From CAYXZQ01 sp963717515 (GTDB lineage Archaea; Nanobdellota; Nanobdellia; Woesearchaeales; DSVV01), in contig OY970338.1 of the NCBI GenBank assembly GCA_963717515.1, forward strand, positions 1,612,001-1,676,000: a DNA stretch of 64,000 nucleotides. Direction: 5' to 3'. Under the pieces are notes generated by a model. The model did not search any database. It saw only the letters and a list, made by a program, of their open reading frames with translations, and had not been told where the DNA came from. The translations under genes and the position numbers were made by a program. Positions 33,826 to 42,406 of the stretch are shown here, piece after piece; position 1 is the first letter of the stretch, and each line of letters begins with the position of its first letter.

Positions 33826-34408
33826 CTATTGGGCAGGTTCCTCTCTCCTGATATCATGGCTTTCCAGGGATGCCTCGACATCGTCCCTGAACCTGGGATT
33901 GATGTTATCTAGAGCCCAGACAGACTTATCCCTGACTGAATAATTGATCTTCTCATCCTCGATGCGCTTGACAAGCTTCTTTCTGGACAGGATGTTCCCG
34001 TCCCGGACCAAGGCACCCTCAGCAAGTACGTCAGTCTTGAGCTCGAGGCTGAGCACCTGCTTGTCCCGCCTTCCTTCCTCCCTGAAATGATAAGAACTTA
34101 CAGCAGTGTACGGGCAAAAAATAGACATACCTGGAGACATTCTTGTCGAAAAGTATCATTCCATGGAGCAGGAATATAAGATGCTGCCACCTGGAATTAA
34201 CATAGGCCTTCTCAAAGTCGTTCTCTTGAAGCCTGAATCCGCTGATTAGGTTCTTGATGGTCCTGCTTGGTTTTTTCCTGATGTAAATCTTGCCTTTGCT
34301 GATGAGCGGGTATATGCCTATGTAGTAAGTCAAGAGGATTGTCAGAAGGACAGTAAGTATGGCGACGATGTATAGTACAGGGATAGCGATGCTCTCAGGC
34401 ATTGGCAT
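33826..34408 (-). pseudogene. Membrane protein with one-base frameshift at a T6 run
   Basis: Frame A starts at ATG 34408 with a signal-anchor helix (AIPVLYIVAILTVLLTILLTYYIG), then a basic segment and AYVNSRWQHLIFLLHGMILFDKNVSRYVYF. Frame A then becomes implausible and stops at 34031. Frame B, open from 34140 and ending at 33826, gives CPYTAVSSYHFREEGRRDKQ and a charged helical end. Joining A and B at the run of six T on the coding strand (34117-34122 on the plus strand) gives one continuous protein of about 193 residues. Homopolymer error, a real mutation, or transcriptional slippage are all possible. No family recognised. Confidence 0.6.
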
Positions 34409-34451
34409 ACAATAAGAATTCAATATCAAAATATAAAAAATTTACTAAAAA

Positions 34452-36956
34452 TCAGCCCATATAGGTCGGCTTCTCATCCTGCATCTCCTTGCTTTTGGCC
34501 TGGCTGAAATGCTTCTTCATGGACTCATAGGACTTCTCTATATCATCAGTTATGCTCGGACGGACTTTCTCAAGGGCCTTGTCAAAGTATTTAGCCGAAA
34601 CCTCTTTTACATCCATGCTGTCCCTCAGCGCCAGGATTGCTGCTTCCCTGCATACAGCCTCGATGTCTGCTCCGACATACCCTTTGGTCTTCTTCGCAAG
34701 GACCTTGAAATCCACATCCTTCAAAGGCATCGACTTTGCATGTATCCTGAATATCTCTTCCCTTGACTTCTCATCAGGAGCATTTGCAAGGACTATCCTG
34801 TCGAACCTGCCTGGACGAAGCATCGCAGTATCGAGCATGTCAGGCCTGTTCGTGGCTGCGATTATCACGACCTCATCGAGATTTTCAAGCCCGTCCATCT
34901 CTGTCAGCAGCTGGTTGACGACATTCTCTGAGCTCTGCGAGCCGAAGTCGCGCCCTCTTCTCGGGGCCAGGCTCTCTATCTCATCAAAGAAGATTATCGT
35001 CGGTGCTGTCTGCCTTGCCTTCTTGAATATCTTTCTTACAGCCTTCTCCGACTCACCGACCCACTTCGACAGGAGTTCAGGGCCCTTTACAGGGATGAAA
35101 TTCGCCTGCGACTCTGTGGCTACAGCCCGGGCAAGAAATGTCTTCCCCGTGCCTGGCGCACCATAGATGAGGACGCCTGACGGCGGAGATACCCCAAGTC
35201 TCTTGAATGCTCCGGGATGCTTTAGCGGCCATTCAACAGCCTCTATGAGCTCCTGCTTGACATCCTCAAGACCGCCTATGTCGCTCCATTTAACGTTCGG
35301 CACCTCGACAAGGACCTCTCGCATGGCGGATGGCCTCACGACCTTGAGAGATTCCTTGAAATCATTCATATTTATCTGAAGCTTCTCGAGCACCTCTTTT
35401 GGAATCGCCTCGTCCTCCTCGAGCTTTAGGTCAGGAAGGAGCCTCCTGAGAACTACCATAGCAGCTTCTTTTGCCAGGGAGGACAGGTCAGCACCTACGA
35501 ATCCATATGTGATGGATGCCAGGCTCTGAAGATTGACTATCTTGGAATTTTTATTGATGGTATCAATGTATCTCTTCAGTTTCACATTGTCCAGATTCTT
35601 GAAAAGGACAGACTTGTCAGGATTGTCCTTGAGGTATTTGCTTATCGTTTTATCAAGATTCTTTGAATTGAAAAGGTCCATGTTCCGTGAGGCATTAAGC
35701 AGAAGGTCTATGGCTTTCTTATAGGGCATATCATCCTTTTCAAATTTAATCTCGTTCAGTGAATTCACCTTGGAATACAAGGGCATGTTCCTGGTGTGGA
35801 TCTTCAGGATGCCGAGCCTTCCCTGCTTGTTGGGAACGCCAATCTCAATCTCCCTGTCGAACCTTCCCGGCCTTCTCAGGGCAGGATCAAGCGAGTCCGG
35901 TATGTTCGTAGCTGCGATGACGACTACCTTGCCCCGTGACTGCAGACCGTCCATCTGGGCGAGGAGCTGGGCAACTACCCTCCTTTCCACCTCACCGTAT
36001 GATTCCTCCCTCTTAGGGGCGATTGCGTCAATCTCGTCTATGAATATTATCGAAGGTGCGTTCTTCTCAGCATCCTCAAACTTCTTCCTCACATTCGCTT
36101 CGCTCTGGCCGTAGAATTTTGACATTATCTCAGGCCCGTTAATGACTGAGAAATTGGAAGCTGTCTCGTTCGCGACCGCTTTTGCGAGCAGGGTCTTTCC
36201 TGTGCCCGGCGGACCGTGGAGCAGGACGCCTTTCGGCGGCTCGATGCCGAGCCTCTCGAATATCTCCGGGTGCTTGAGGGGAAGCTCGACCATCTCCCTT
36301 ATCTTCTTAATCTCGTCCTGGAGCCCGCCGATGTCTTCATATGTCACCTCGAGGACCTTGTCCTCTGTGACATCGATGGCTTCAGGGTTGAAGACTACCT
36401 CTGTGATGTCTGAAATGACCACAGCCTGGTTTGGCTTTGCGTCTGCGACGATGAACTTGATGTCTGAGAACCCCAGTCCCGGGAGGTCGAAAGGCAGGTC
36501 TGAGAATATGTCATTGTACATGGGGGAGTCCTCCATGGTCGTCATTCGCCTTGACACCCCTCCAAGGGATACGATGTCGCCTTTCATGACAGCCCTTCCG
36601 AGAAGCCCTCTCTTGAATATGGCAGGCGATGCCCTGACGTGGATCCCTTTCTGGACAGGGGCTATCACGACCTTCTTTGCCTCGACGACATCTGCCTTGC
36701 TTATGACCACTGTCTCGCCTATCCCTGTCTTTGCATTCCTCCTGACAATGCCGTCCATCCTTATGATGTTGAGCCCTATGTCGCCGGGATATGCCCTGTC
36801 TGCTATGCCTACTGTCTTTCTCTCGCCTGCTATCTGGACGATGTCTCCCGGCCTGATGCCTATCTGGAGCATGAAACTGTTGTCTATCCTGACTATGCCC
36901 TTGTTCACGTCATCCTGGATTGCCTCGGCAACCTTTAGTCTCAATTCTCCTGCCAT
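34452..36956 (-). CDS. cdc48: CDC48/VAT-type AAA+ ATPase with extra segment in D1
   Basis: 834 residues. N domain (double-psi barrel, about 1-195), then D1 with Walker A GPPGTGKT at 248-255, Walker B FIDEID at 305-310 and RRPGRFD at 361-367. D2 has GAPGTGKT at 599-606, FFDEIE at 656-661 and LRPGRFD near 714. The hexamer unfolds proteins for the proteasome. Archaeal homologues are about 730-760 residues; here roughly 80 Lys/Asn/Leu-rich residues are inserted at about 394-476, between MPLYSKV and ITYGFVGADL in the D1 lid. The tail ends KPTYMG, without an obvious HbYX motif. Confidence 0.95.
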   Translation of the reverse strand: MAGELRLKVAEAIQDDVNKGIVRIDNSFMLQIGIRPGDIVQIAGERKTVGIADRAYPGDIGLNIIRMDGIVRRNAKTGIGETVVISKADVVEAKKVVIAPVQKGIHVRASPAIFKRGLLGRAVMKGDIVSLGGVSRRMTTMEDSPMYNDIFSDLPFDLPGLGFSDIKFIVADAKPNQAVVISDITEVVFNPEAIDVTEDKVLEVTYEDIGGLQDEIKKIREMVELPLKHPEIFERLGIEPPKGVLLHGPPGTGKTLLAKAVANETASNFSVINGPEIMSKFYGQSEANVRKKFEDAEKNAPSIIFIDEIDAIAPKREESYGEVERRVVAQLLAQMDGLQSRGKVVVIAATNIPDSLDPALRRPGRFDREIEIGVPNKQGRLGILKIHTRNMPLYSKVNSLNEIKFEKDDMPYKKAIDLLLNASRNMDLFNSKNLDKTISKYLKDNPDKSVLFKNLDNVKLKRYIDTINKNSKIVNLQSLASITYGFVGADLSSLAKEAAMVVLRRLLPDLKLEEDEAIPKEVLEKLQINMNDFKESLKVVRPSAMREVLVEVPNVKWSDIGGLEDVKQELIEAVEWPLKHPGAFKRLGVSPPSGVLIYGAPGTGKTFLARAVATESQANFIPVKGPELLSKWVGESEKAVRKIFKKARQTAPTIIFFDEIESLAPRRGRDFGSQSSENVVNQLLTEMDGLENLDEVVIIAATNRPDMLDTAMLRPGRFDRIVLANAPDEKSREEIFRIHAKSMPLKDVDFKVLAKKTKGYVGADIEAVCREAAILALRDSMDVKEVSAKYFDKALEKVRPSITDDIEKSYESMKKHFSQAKSKEMQDEKPTYMG

Positions 36957-37006
36957 GGTATCACCTGGTAATGATTACTAATAGATAAATCTTCTGGAAA
37001 AGAAGC

Positions 37007-37417
37007 CTATTGCTTAATCTGGACCTTGGGAAGAGGCACAGACGGGGGAAGGTTGACATCCCTGCTGATTATGAGCGCCTGCACATTGCATCTTGTAAGC
37101 ACTGTGTTCAGGACAGTCCCCATCACATTCTGGGGCAGCTTCTTGTTCTTTTTCCATTCATCAAGGATGGACTTTGCGCCTTTCTCGTCAGCGAGGAACA
37201 GCAGGTCGCCCTCAAGCTCGATATTGCCTATCTTCGGCTCGTAGTTTGATATGTAGTTGAACATTATCTTCACACCCTGCTGCTTGTCCTTCCCAAGAGA
37301 CAGGTCTGCTTTCTCCACATCCTTGAGATTGACCCTGTTGCTGATGTTTATCTTGCCCTTTATCGGGGCTGTCTTCTCAGCGTGTATCTTTGAAAAATTG
37401 AACCCTACAACTGCCAT
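37007..37417 (-). CDS. 136-aa conserved-looking protein of unknown function
   Basis: Soluble protein beginning MAVVGFNFSKIHAEK, with alternating beta-like segments (GKINISNRVNLKDVEKADL; NIELEGDLLFLADEKG) and a helical part before RCNVQALIISRDVNLPP. The pattern of a small beta-sheet protein resembles SecB-like or chaperone-like folds in general outline only. Monocistronic with TATA box CCTTTATATAGTATAC (37451-37466). No function can be assigned. Confidence 0.6.
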   Translation of the reverse strand: MAVVGFNFSKIHAEKTAPIKGKINISNRVNLKDVEKADLSLGKDKQQGVKIMFNYISNYEPKIGNIELEGDLLFLADEKGAKSILDEWKKNKKLPQNVMGTVLNTVLTRCNVQALIISRDVNLPPSVPLPKVQIKQ

Positions 37418-37535
37418 ATTTCATCACCTGGTATTTTTTTAAATCGGATATCCGTATACTATATAAAGGTTTTGGAAGAGGCAATTCTATGATTTTCCCT
37501 ATATCAAATCATTTAAATATGATAGTAGTTTCACG

Positions 37536-38456
37536 ATGCATAAGATGAAGAAAGTCAGCCAGATGAAGATTGCCAAGGGCATGGATGTGGGCGCGCTTGT
37601 CCGGGAGATGGAGAAGAGCGGGGTGTTCGGAGCCGGAAGGATAGCGAGGGCAGCGTCCATATTGAGGAAGATGCATTCTGACAGGCAATGCACGGTCTTT
37701 CTCGGGCTGGCTGGAGCGCTCGTCCCCGGCGGCATGAAGAACGTGATAATAGACATGCTAAAAGGCGGCTATGCAGACGTGCTGGTGACGACCGGTGCGA
37801 ACCTCACCCATGACCTTGTCGAGGCCCTCGGACACAATCATTTCCAGGGCAATGCCGATGTCGACGACAAGAAACTGTTCAAGAAGAAGATCGACAGGAT
37901 ATACGACTCGTTCATGCCGAACGAGGTCTACGGCACGATGGAGGATTTCTTCAACAAGCATTTTGATTCTCTTTCCATGGAGAAGACCATAACAGGATTC
38001 CTGCAAAAGCTTGGCAGCCTCGTTCCAAAAAAGGATTCCATCCTCAGGGTCTGCCACGACAGGAAGATCCCTGTGTTCTGCCCGGCGATCTCCGACTCGG
38101 GCATCGGCCTGATGATGTGGGGGCACCTTGCCCAGGGCAAGACAGTCGAGACAGGGGCGTTCGACGACCTCAGGGAGATGATGAGCATCGCCTGGGACAC
38201 GAAGAAGGCAGGGGTCATATATCTCGGCGGGGGAGTGCCCAAGAACTATATCCAGCAGGCGATGCAGTTCGCGCCGAAAGGGGCTGACTACGGCATCCAG
38301 GTGACCATGGACAGGCCTGAGCCAGGGGGCTCGAGCGGGGCAGAGCTGCGCGAGGGCATATCCTGGGGAAAGATGTCAGGGAAAGGTAATTTCGTGGACG
38401 TGATATGCGACGTCACCATCGCCCTGCCGCTCATTTACGGGGCTGCGTTGTCATAG
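37536..38456 (+). CDS. dys: Deoxyhypusine synthase
   Basis: 306 residues. Converts a Lys of aIF5A to deoxyhypusine using spermidine and NAD. Clear motifs: FLGLAGALVPGGMKNVI, TTGANLTHDLVEALGH (NAD site), VFCPAISDSGIGLMMW, VIYLGGGVPKNYIQQ, and the catalytic Lys in ISWGKMSG near residue 289. Start at ATG 37536 after an A/T-rich box (catttaaatatgat, 37508-37521). It overlaps the convergent downstream gene by 6 bp. Confidence 0.95.
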   Translation: MHKMKKVSQMKIAKGMDVGALVREMEKSGVFGAGRIARAASILRKMHSDRQCTVFLGLAGALVPGGMKNVIIDMLKGGYADVLVTTGANLTHDLVEALGHNHFQGNADVDDKKLFKKKIDRIYDSFMPNEVYGTMEDFFNKHFDSLSMEKTITGFLQKLGSLVPKKDSILRVCHDRKIPVFCPAISDSGIGLMMWGHLAQGKTVETGAFDDLREMMSIAWDTKKAGVIYLGGGVPKNYIQQAMQFAPKGADYGIQVTMDRPEPGGSSGAELREGISWGKMSGKGNFVDVICDVTIALPLIYGAALS

Positions 38457-38933
38457 CCTGTGCATGCCTGTGCCCAGGGCGACAAGATAAGGCACAAGGA
38501 ACAAGACAATGAATATTATTATCACTTCAGGGACATTGTAAGTAAGCGGTGCCCTGAAAGCATTGTTGAGATTCTCTGCGATTGTCATTATTATGGCTAT
38601 GTCCAAGACAGCAAGCGCCGGGATGAAAATGCCTGCCACGATCGTATGGCGCTGCTTGAGATGCTCAAGCCCGAGCATCAGCAGGTTGAACAGGAACCCG
38701 AACACAAGACCGAAAATGCCGACAGCAAGATAGAGCCTCAGCCCTTCAAAGAACATCAGGAATGGTATGAGGAAAAGGCATGCGATGAAATTGAACACTG
38801 CAAGGATTGCAAGCGATGTCCAGTACACGAATGTATCGAGCTTCTCTGTGACCTTCCTGTTGTGCATGTCCCTGTGCTTTCTCAGATTCTCAGAAGATTC
38901 CTTCATGAGCTGTGCGCTGGATTTCTTTTTCAT
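38451..38933 (-). CDS. 160-aa four-helix membrane protein, unknown family
   Basis: A highly charged N-terminal 35 residues (MKKKSSAQLMKESSENLRKH) precedes four membrane helices, arranged as two hairpins (about 38-60 and 65-88; 98-118 and 135-155). No conserved polar active-site motifs are visible inside the helices. Convergent with dys and downstream of nothing in operon. No family recognised. Confidence 0.6.
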   Translation of the reverse strand: MKKKSSAQLMKESSENLRKHRDMHNRKVTEKLDTFVYWTSLAILAVFNFIACLFLIPFLMFFEGLRLYLAVGIFGLVFGFLFNLLMLGLEHLKQRHTIVAGIFIPALAVLDIAIIMTIAENLNNAFRAPLTYNVPEVIIIFIVLFLVPYLVALGTGMHRL

Positions 38934-38978
38934 GCTGCATAATCGGGATGGATTATTATTTAAATCTTTTTAAAAAAG

Positions 38979-39767
38979 CTAGCTGCTGAAACCAAGCCTG
39001 TCCATGATGTCTGAGAATGCAGAAACCTTCTCCTTTTCCTCAAGCTGCTCGACATACTTCGTGCCTATCAGCATGCTGGCAAGCTTCTTGTAGCTGACGG
39101 ATGCAGGGCTGTTCGGATCAGAGACAATGGAGGGCGTATTCCTCTGCAATGAGCTGCTTATCTCCCTGTCCTCGGGAATTATCCCTATGATGGGTTTTCC
39201 CAGGAATTCAGAGATATTCTCTGTCTTCATCTCATAATCCTCTCCCTTCTGCCTGTTCACGACCACACCGAACACTTTCTTCTCAAGCTCCTCTGCAAGC
39301 CTGACAAGCTTCAGGCTCCCTGTTACAGAAACGAGGTCAGGGGTCGTGATTATCAGCACATAGTCCGATACCCGTATCACTGTCCGTGCATCCTGGCCAA
39401 AGCCAGGAGTCGAATCGATTATAACCGTCTCAGCGGTTCCCATCAGGTCGTATATGACATTCATCAGGTTCTTGGTCTTTGCCTCCCTCCCTTCCTTATA
39501 TGAGATGTCCCCGGGGATTATCCTTATGCCTGTGGGATGCCTGTATACGCTCTCGCGGATATTGTGCTTTCCCTTGAGCGCAGAATGGAGGTTCTTGTCT
39601 GTCCGGGGCACGCCCAGGTGGATGCCCATGTCAGGGTTGGCGAAATTCGCATCAAGAGCAATCACATTCCTCCTGAAGAAGTCCATGGCAGATGCCAGGT
39701 TTATTGCTGTTGTCGTCTTGCCGACCCCGCCCTTGGCGGATATGATCCCGATAAATTTAGTCATCAT
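38979..39767 (-). CDS. MinD/ParA-family P-loop ATPase
   Basis: 262 residues. Deviant Walker A SAKGGVGKTTTAINLA at residues 10-25, with ALDANFANPDMGIHLG (switch I region), Walker B VIIDSTPGFG near residue 118 and a VVNRQKG segment. The C-terminus is helical; no clear amphipathic membrane-targeting sequence, so it may be a cytosolic positioning ATPase rather than MinD itself. It is the last gene of a three-gene overlapping operon with two paralogous helical proteins, which probably are its partners or cargo. Confidence 0.88.
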   Translation of the reverse strand: MMTKFIGIISAKGGVGKTTTAINLASAMDFFRRNVIALDANFANPDMGIHLGVPRTDKNLHSALKGKHNIRESVYRHPTGIRIIPGDISYKEGREAKTKNLMNVIYDLMGTAETVIIDSTPGFGQDARTVIRVSDYVLIITTPDLVSVTGSLKLVRLAEELEKKVFGVVVNRQKGEDYEMKTENISEFLGKPIIGIIPEDREISSSLQRNTPSIVSDPNSPASVSYKKLASMLIGTKYVEQLEEKEKVSAFSDIMDRLGFSS

Positions 39768-40209
39768 AGGTCTCTTCGAGATACTCGATGAGCTCTTTTG
39801 CCCTGGCGTAGTATTCAGTGACCTTGTCTATGTTGATAGTTATGTCTTCTCCCTCAATCTTCACTATCATGCCGACATGCCTCCTGTATTCATTTATCTT
39901 CTCGTACTTGGTCCTTAGGATCGCCCTCTGGAGCATGTACTCTTTGACAGCCAGGAGTATCCGGTCATCTTCCTCGTAGAATTTCTCGAGCTCTTCGCAC
40001 CGCAGCTTAGGAGCTGTCGGTATCTCAGCTATCTTCCCCTCATCAAGGATCTTCTGGAGCAGTGCCTCTGCCACGAAGTCGAATGAGCTGATGAGCCTGT
40101 CCAGCACATTCCTTATCACATCGACTGTGCGTGTGTATTTCAGGCTGACATAGATAAGATGGTCAACCCTCTTGAGCTCTTCCTTGGCGTTCTTAAGCAG
40201 GTCTTTCAT
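39757..40209 (-). CDS. Helical protein B of MinD operon (150 aa)
   Basis: All-helical, Leu/Glu/Lys-rich. Starts MKDLLKNAKEELKRVDHLIYV. This layout (NAK-x(3)-L-x(3)-DH, then a helix ending in I-x-x-V/I-L-x-R-x-x-S) is shared with the next gene upstream (40193-40675), so the two are paralogues. It overlaps that gene by 17 bp and the MinD-like ATPase gene by 11 bp, so translation is coupled. The fold resembles HEPN/four-helix proteins in general, but the HEPN R-x(4-6)-H motif is not seen. Confidence 0.65.
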   Translation of the reverse strand: MKDLLKNAKEELKRVDHLIYVSLKYTRTVDVIRNVLDRLISSFDFVAEALLQKILDEGKIAEIPTAPKLRCEELEKFYEEDDRILLAVKEYMLQRAILRTKYEKINEYRRHVGMIVKIEGEDITINIDKVTEYYARAKELIEYLEETYDD

Positions 40210-40675
40210 TTATCCTCACCATGTTTTCAGTCTCCCTTATGAATGCCTTTGCCTTCTCGATATATGCCTTGATGTTCTCGATCGATATCACTTTGAGCCT
40301 GTAATTGTCCGAGCATATCACGAACTTGTCCTGCCTGCGGAATTCCACCGGGCTCTTCTTGTGCTCTGCAAGGATGTTCTTGATGTCCTGTATAAGCGTG
40401 ATATACTCTATGTTTATGTTATAGCGCCTTGTTATGCGGGCCTTGAACGCATTGAACATGCTGTCGAAGTCCTCCTGGAACGGCGGTATCCTCTTGTACA
40501 TCCTCTCGTAATGGAGTACTGTCGCAAGGGTGTATTTCAGCGATGTGTTTATCCTCTCTAATATCGCGAGGAGGAGCTTGGGGTCGCTTACGACCTTGTA
40601 GGTGACATTCATCATGTGATCAGCGACCTGCAGGGTCTTTTTTGCGTTTTGCAGAGCCAGCTCGTGTTTTTCCAT
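40193..40675 (-). CDS. Helical protein A of MinD operon (160 aa)
   Basis: Starts MEKHELALQNAKKTLQVADH and is helical throughout with a KIPPF-like break (YKRIPPF) matching the EIPTAP break in the paralogue downstream. No Cys pairs, signal or membrane helix. First gene of the operon; a TATA-like box (CTTTATATAGG, 40703-40713) precedes it by about 30 bp. Likely forms a heterodimer or complex with its paralogue and the MinD-like ATPase. Confidence 0.65.
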   Translation of the reverse strand: MEKHELALQNAKKTLQVADHMMNVTYKVVSDPKLLLAILERINTSLKYTLATVLHYERMYKRIPPFQEDFDSMFNAFKARITRRYNINIEYITLIQDIKNILAEHKKSPVEFRRQDKFVICSDNYRLKVISIENIKAYIEKAKAFIRETENMVRINERPA

Positions 40676-40724
40676 ATTGAGAATAAGGGATTAAGTGAAA
40701 TTCCTATATAAAGCTTTGTATATT

Positions 40725-41135
40725 TCAGATCTCTTCGACTGTCGAGAATATGCTCTCGAGACCCGGGCCCAGGGCATCGTCGTCAGCGACCTTGTCATGC
40801 AGGCTAGGCCGGATAATCCACTTCTTCTCTGTCGCTGAATCAGGGTTGACGAAATATATGGTCAGGCGGGGGAATTTCGCCAGCGCATGCCAGTTCTGGA
40901 GCAGGTGCTTTAGGTTGAACCTGGTGTTGAGGGTCACGATTGCGGCCGGCGTGTCCTTGAGCTTTGATATCACATCAGACAGGTCAGGGCTAATCAGGTA
41001 CTTTTCATCTCCTGCCTTGCGCCTGACTACAACCTCGCTTCCCTTCTCATCGATTGCAGTAATCGACTTGGTGAAGGAATCCCTAAACCTCAGAAAATCC
41101 ACCAGCCATCTCCCAAGGTCTATCTGCTTTTTCAT
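40725..41135 (-). CDS. 136-aa hypothetical cytosolic protein
   Basis: Begins MKKQIDLGRWLVDFLRFRDS. A mixed alpha/beta protein with conserved-looking strand segments (SEVVVRRKAGDEKYLISPDL, AAIVTLNTRF, RLTIYFVNPDS, KWIIRPSLHDKVAD). No catalytic motif or family recognised. It lies 50 bp upstream of the MinD operon with its own A/T-rich promoter region, so it might be functionally associated with it. Confidence 0.6.
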   Translation of the reverse strand: MKKQIDLGRWLVDFLRFRDSFTKSITAIDEKGSEVVVRRKAGDEKYLISPDLSDVISKLKDTPAAIVTLNTRFNLKHLLQNWHALAKFPRLTIYFVNPDSATEKKWIIRPSLHDKVADDDALGPGLESIFSTVEEI

Positions 41136-41223
41136 GCTATGTGCAGTCTGGATTTCTTTATTTAAATATTATGGTTTTACATCCTTCGATAGATTTATTA
41201 ATGTTTCCTGATTCTATTCCTGA

Positions 41224-41637
41224 ATGGAAAAAAGGCCTTTGGTCGGCATGGGGGTCGCAGTCCTGAAAGGAGATAAGGTGCTTCTAGGCAAGCGGAAGAA
41301 CAGCCATGGCGAGGGCACATGGTGCTTTCCAGGCGGACACCAGGAGTTTGGGGAGAGCTTCGAGGACTGCGCAAGGCGGGAGACCCTCGAAGAGACTGGG
41401 ATCAGGATAAAGAACATCAGGCTCGCGACTGTGACTAATGACATATTCGAGAAAGAGGGCAAGCATTACGTCACTGTATACATGGTGGCTGAACATGATT
41501 CAGGCGAGGCAAGGGTAATGGAGCCTAACAAATGCGAGACGTGGGGATGGTTCAGATGGGACGAGCTTCCAAGATCGTTGTTTCTCTGCCTCGAGGATGC
41601 AATCAAGCAGGGCTTTGACCCGTTCAGGGTCCCGTAA
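41224..41637 (+). CDS. Nudix hydrolase (MTH1/NUDT15-like)
   Basis: 137 residues. Complete Nudix box G-x5-E-x7-REUxEExGU: GGHQEFGESFEDCARRETLE followed by ETGI, residues about 38-61. N-terminal GMGVAVLKGDKVLLGKRKNS and the FPGGH segment match the NUDT15/ADP-ribose or nucleotide-cleaning branch. Expected to hydrolyse nucleoside diphosphate-linked compounds, for instance damaged NTPs. Start after TATA-like run aatatt; neighbours on the plus strand follow by 32 bp. Confidence 0.92.
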   Translation: MEKRPLVGMGVAVLKGDKVLLGKRKNSHGEGTWCFPGGHQEFGESFEDCARRETLEETGIRIKNIRLATVTNDIFEKEGKHYVTVYMVAEHDSGEARVMEPNKCETWGWFRWDELPRSLFLCLEDAIKQGFDPFRVP

Positions 41638-41669
41638 TATTTATAAGCAGCGCTTTTCTACTGTTTAAT

Positions 41670-42005
41670 ATGGGTGATGCTGACAAGGTTGCTTTCTGTG
41701 GGCTTTACTGCGCAGAGTGCTCCAAATTTCTTGATGAGAGATGTCCTGGGTGCAGGGAGAATGGGAAGGCAACCTGGTGCAAGGTGAGAGCATGCTGCCT
41801 GGAGAATGACTTCGGAAGCTGCGCAGACTGCAGGGAATTTTCAGACCCGATGGACTGCAGGATGTACAACAATTTCTTCTCAAAAGTGATGGGTGTAGTT
41901 CTGCACTCTGACAGAGGCGCATGTATCAGAATGATTAAGCAAAAGGGCTATGATGGTTTTGCAGAACACATGGCAAAGAACAAGATGAGGACAATCAGGA
42001 GGTAA
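41670..42005 (+). CDS. DUF3795-like cysteine-rich protein
   Basis: 111 residues with ten Cys: CGLYCAEC at residues 10-17, CPGC near 26, WCKVRACC near 38, CADC near 52 and a DC after that. The pattern CGLxCxxC...CxGC matches DUF3795, a presumed metal-binding family without a known activity. Followed 2 bp later by a small membrane protein gene, so they are co-transcribed. A TATA-like aatatttataagc lies at 41636-41648. Confidence 0.8.
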   Translation: MGDADKVAFCGLYCAECSKFLDERCPGCRENGKATWCKVRACCLENDFGSCADCREFSDPMDCRMYNNFFSKVMGVVLHSDRGACIRMIKQKGYDGFAEHMAKNKMRTIRR

Positions 42006-42007
42006 TA

Positions 42008-42199
42008 ATGGACAAAGAAAATGAACAGAGGCGTCGTCGCAGGGAGGGCAGGTTCCCGACATTTGCTGTCGTGCTGCTGATCCTTGGCTTGATATGGCTG
42101 CTCAGCGACCTTAATGTTATCAGGGTCGACATCCCCTGGATACCTATGGTGCTTGTGATTGTCGCTATCGGGATGATTGCAAACAGGTACAGGAGATAG
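42008..42199 (+). CDS. 63-aa two-helix membrane protein (LiaF/DUF5668-like)
   Basis: Basic N-terminus (DKENEQRRRRREGRFP) then two membrane helices (VVLLILGLIWLLSDL; WIPMVLVIVAIGMIA). Layout resembles the LiaI/LiaF-like TM pair domain (PF18917 type). Directly downstream of the DUF3795 gene. Role unknown. Confidence 0.6.
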   Translation: MDKENEQRRRRREGRFPTFAVVLLILGLIWLLSDLNVIRVDIPWIPMVLVIVAIGMIANRYRR

Positions 42200-42202
42200 G
42201 CT

Positions 42203-42403
42203 TCAATTAATGAACATTGCATAAATAAGCCATGCAAGGCTCAGGATGAATATGAGCCCGAAGAGCCAGCTGTAGCTTTTTACGAACATGCTCGCATACG
42301 CGCCGACAATCAGGCCTGATGTGAACATGAAGAGCTTGAATGCGCCAATGCCCCAGACATCGAGCTTTTTGTACTTTCCCATTCCCCAGCCGATTAATCC
42401 CAT
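42203..42403 (-). CDS. 66-aa two-helix membrane protein, end of AOR-Hdr operon
   Basis: Two membrane helices (FKLFMFTSGLIVGAYASMFV; WLFGLIFILSLAWLIYAMF) after a Gly/Lys-rich start. The gene begins 3 bp after the hdrB stop and is thus the last gene of the redox operon. It could anchor the complex to the membrane, but nothing in the sequence shows cofactor binding (no His pairs). Confidence 0.6.
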   Translation of the reverse strand: MGLIGWGMGKYKKLDVWGIGAFKLFMFTSGLIVGAYASMFVKSYSWLFGLIFILSLAWLIYAMFIN

Positions 42404-42406
42404 TCT

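Noticed and set aside
39757..40675. HEPN-type toxin pair next to MinD-like ATPase
   Set aside because: Both proteins are helical, but neither has the R-x(4-6)-H nuclease motif of HEPN proteins.
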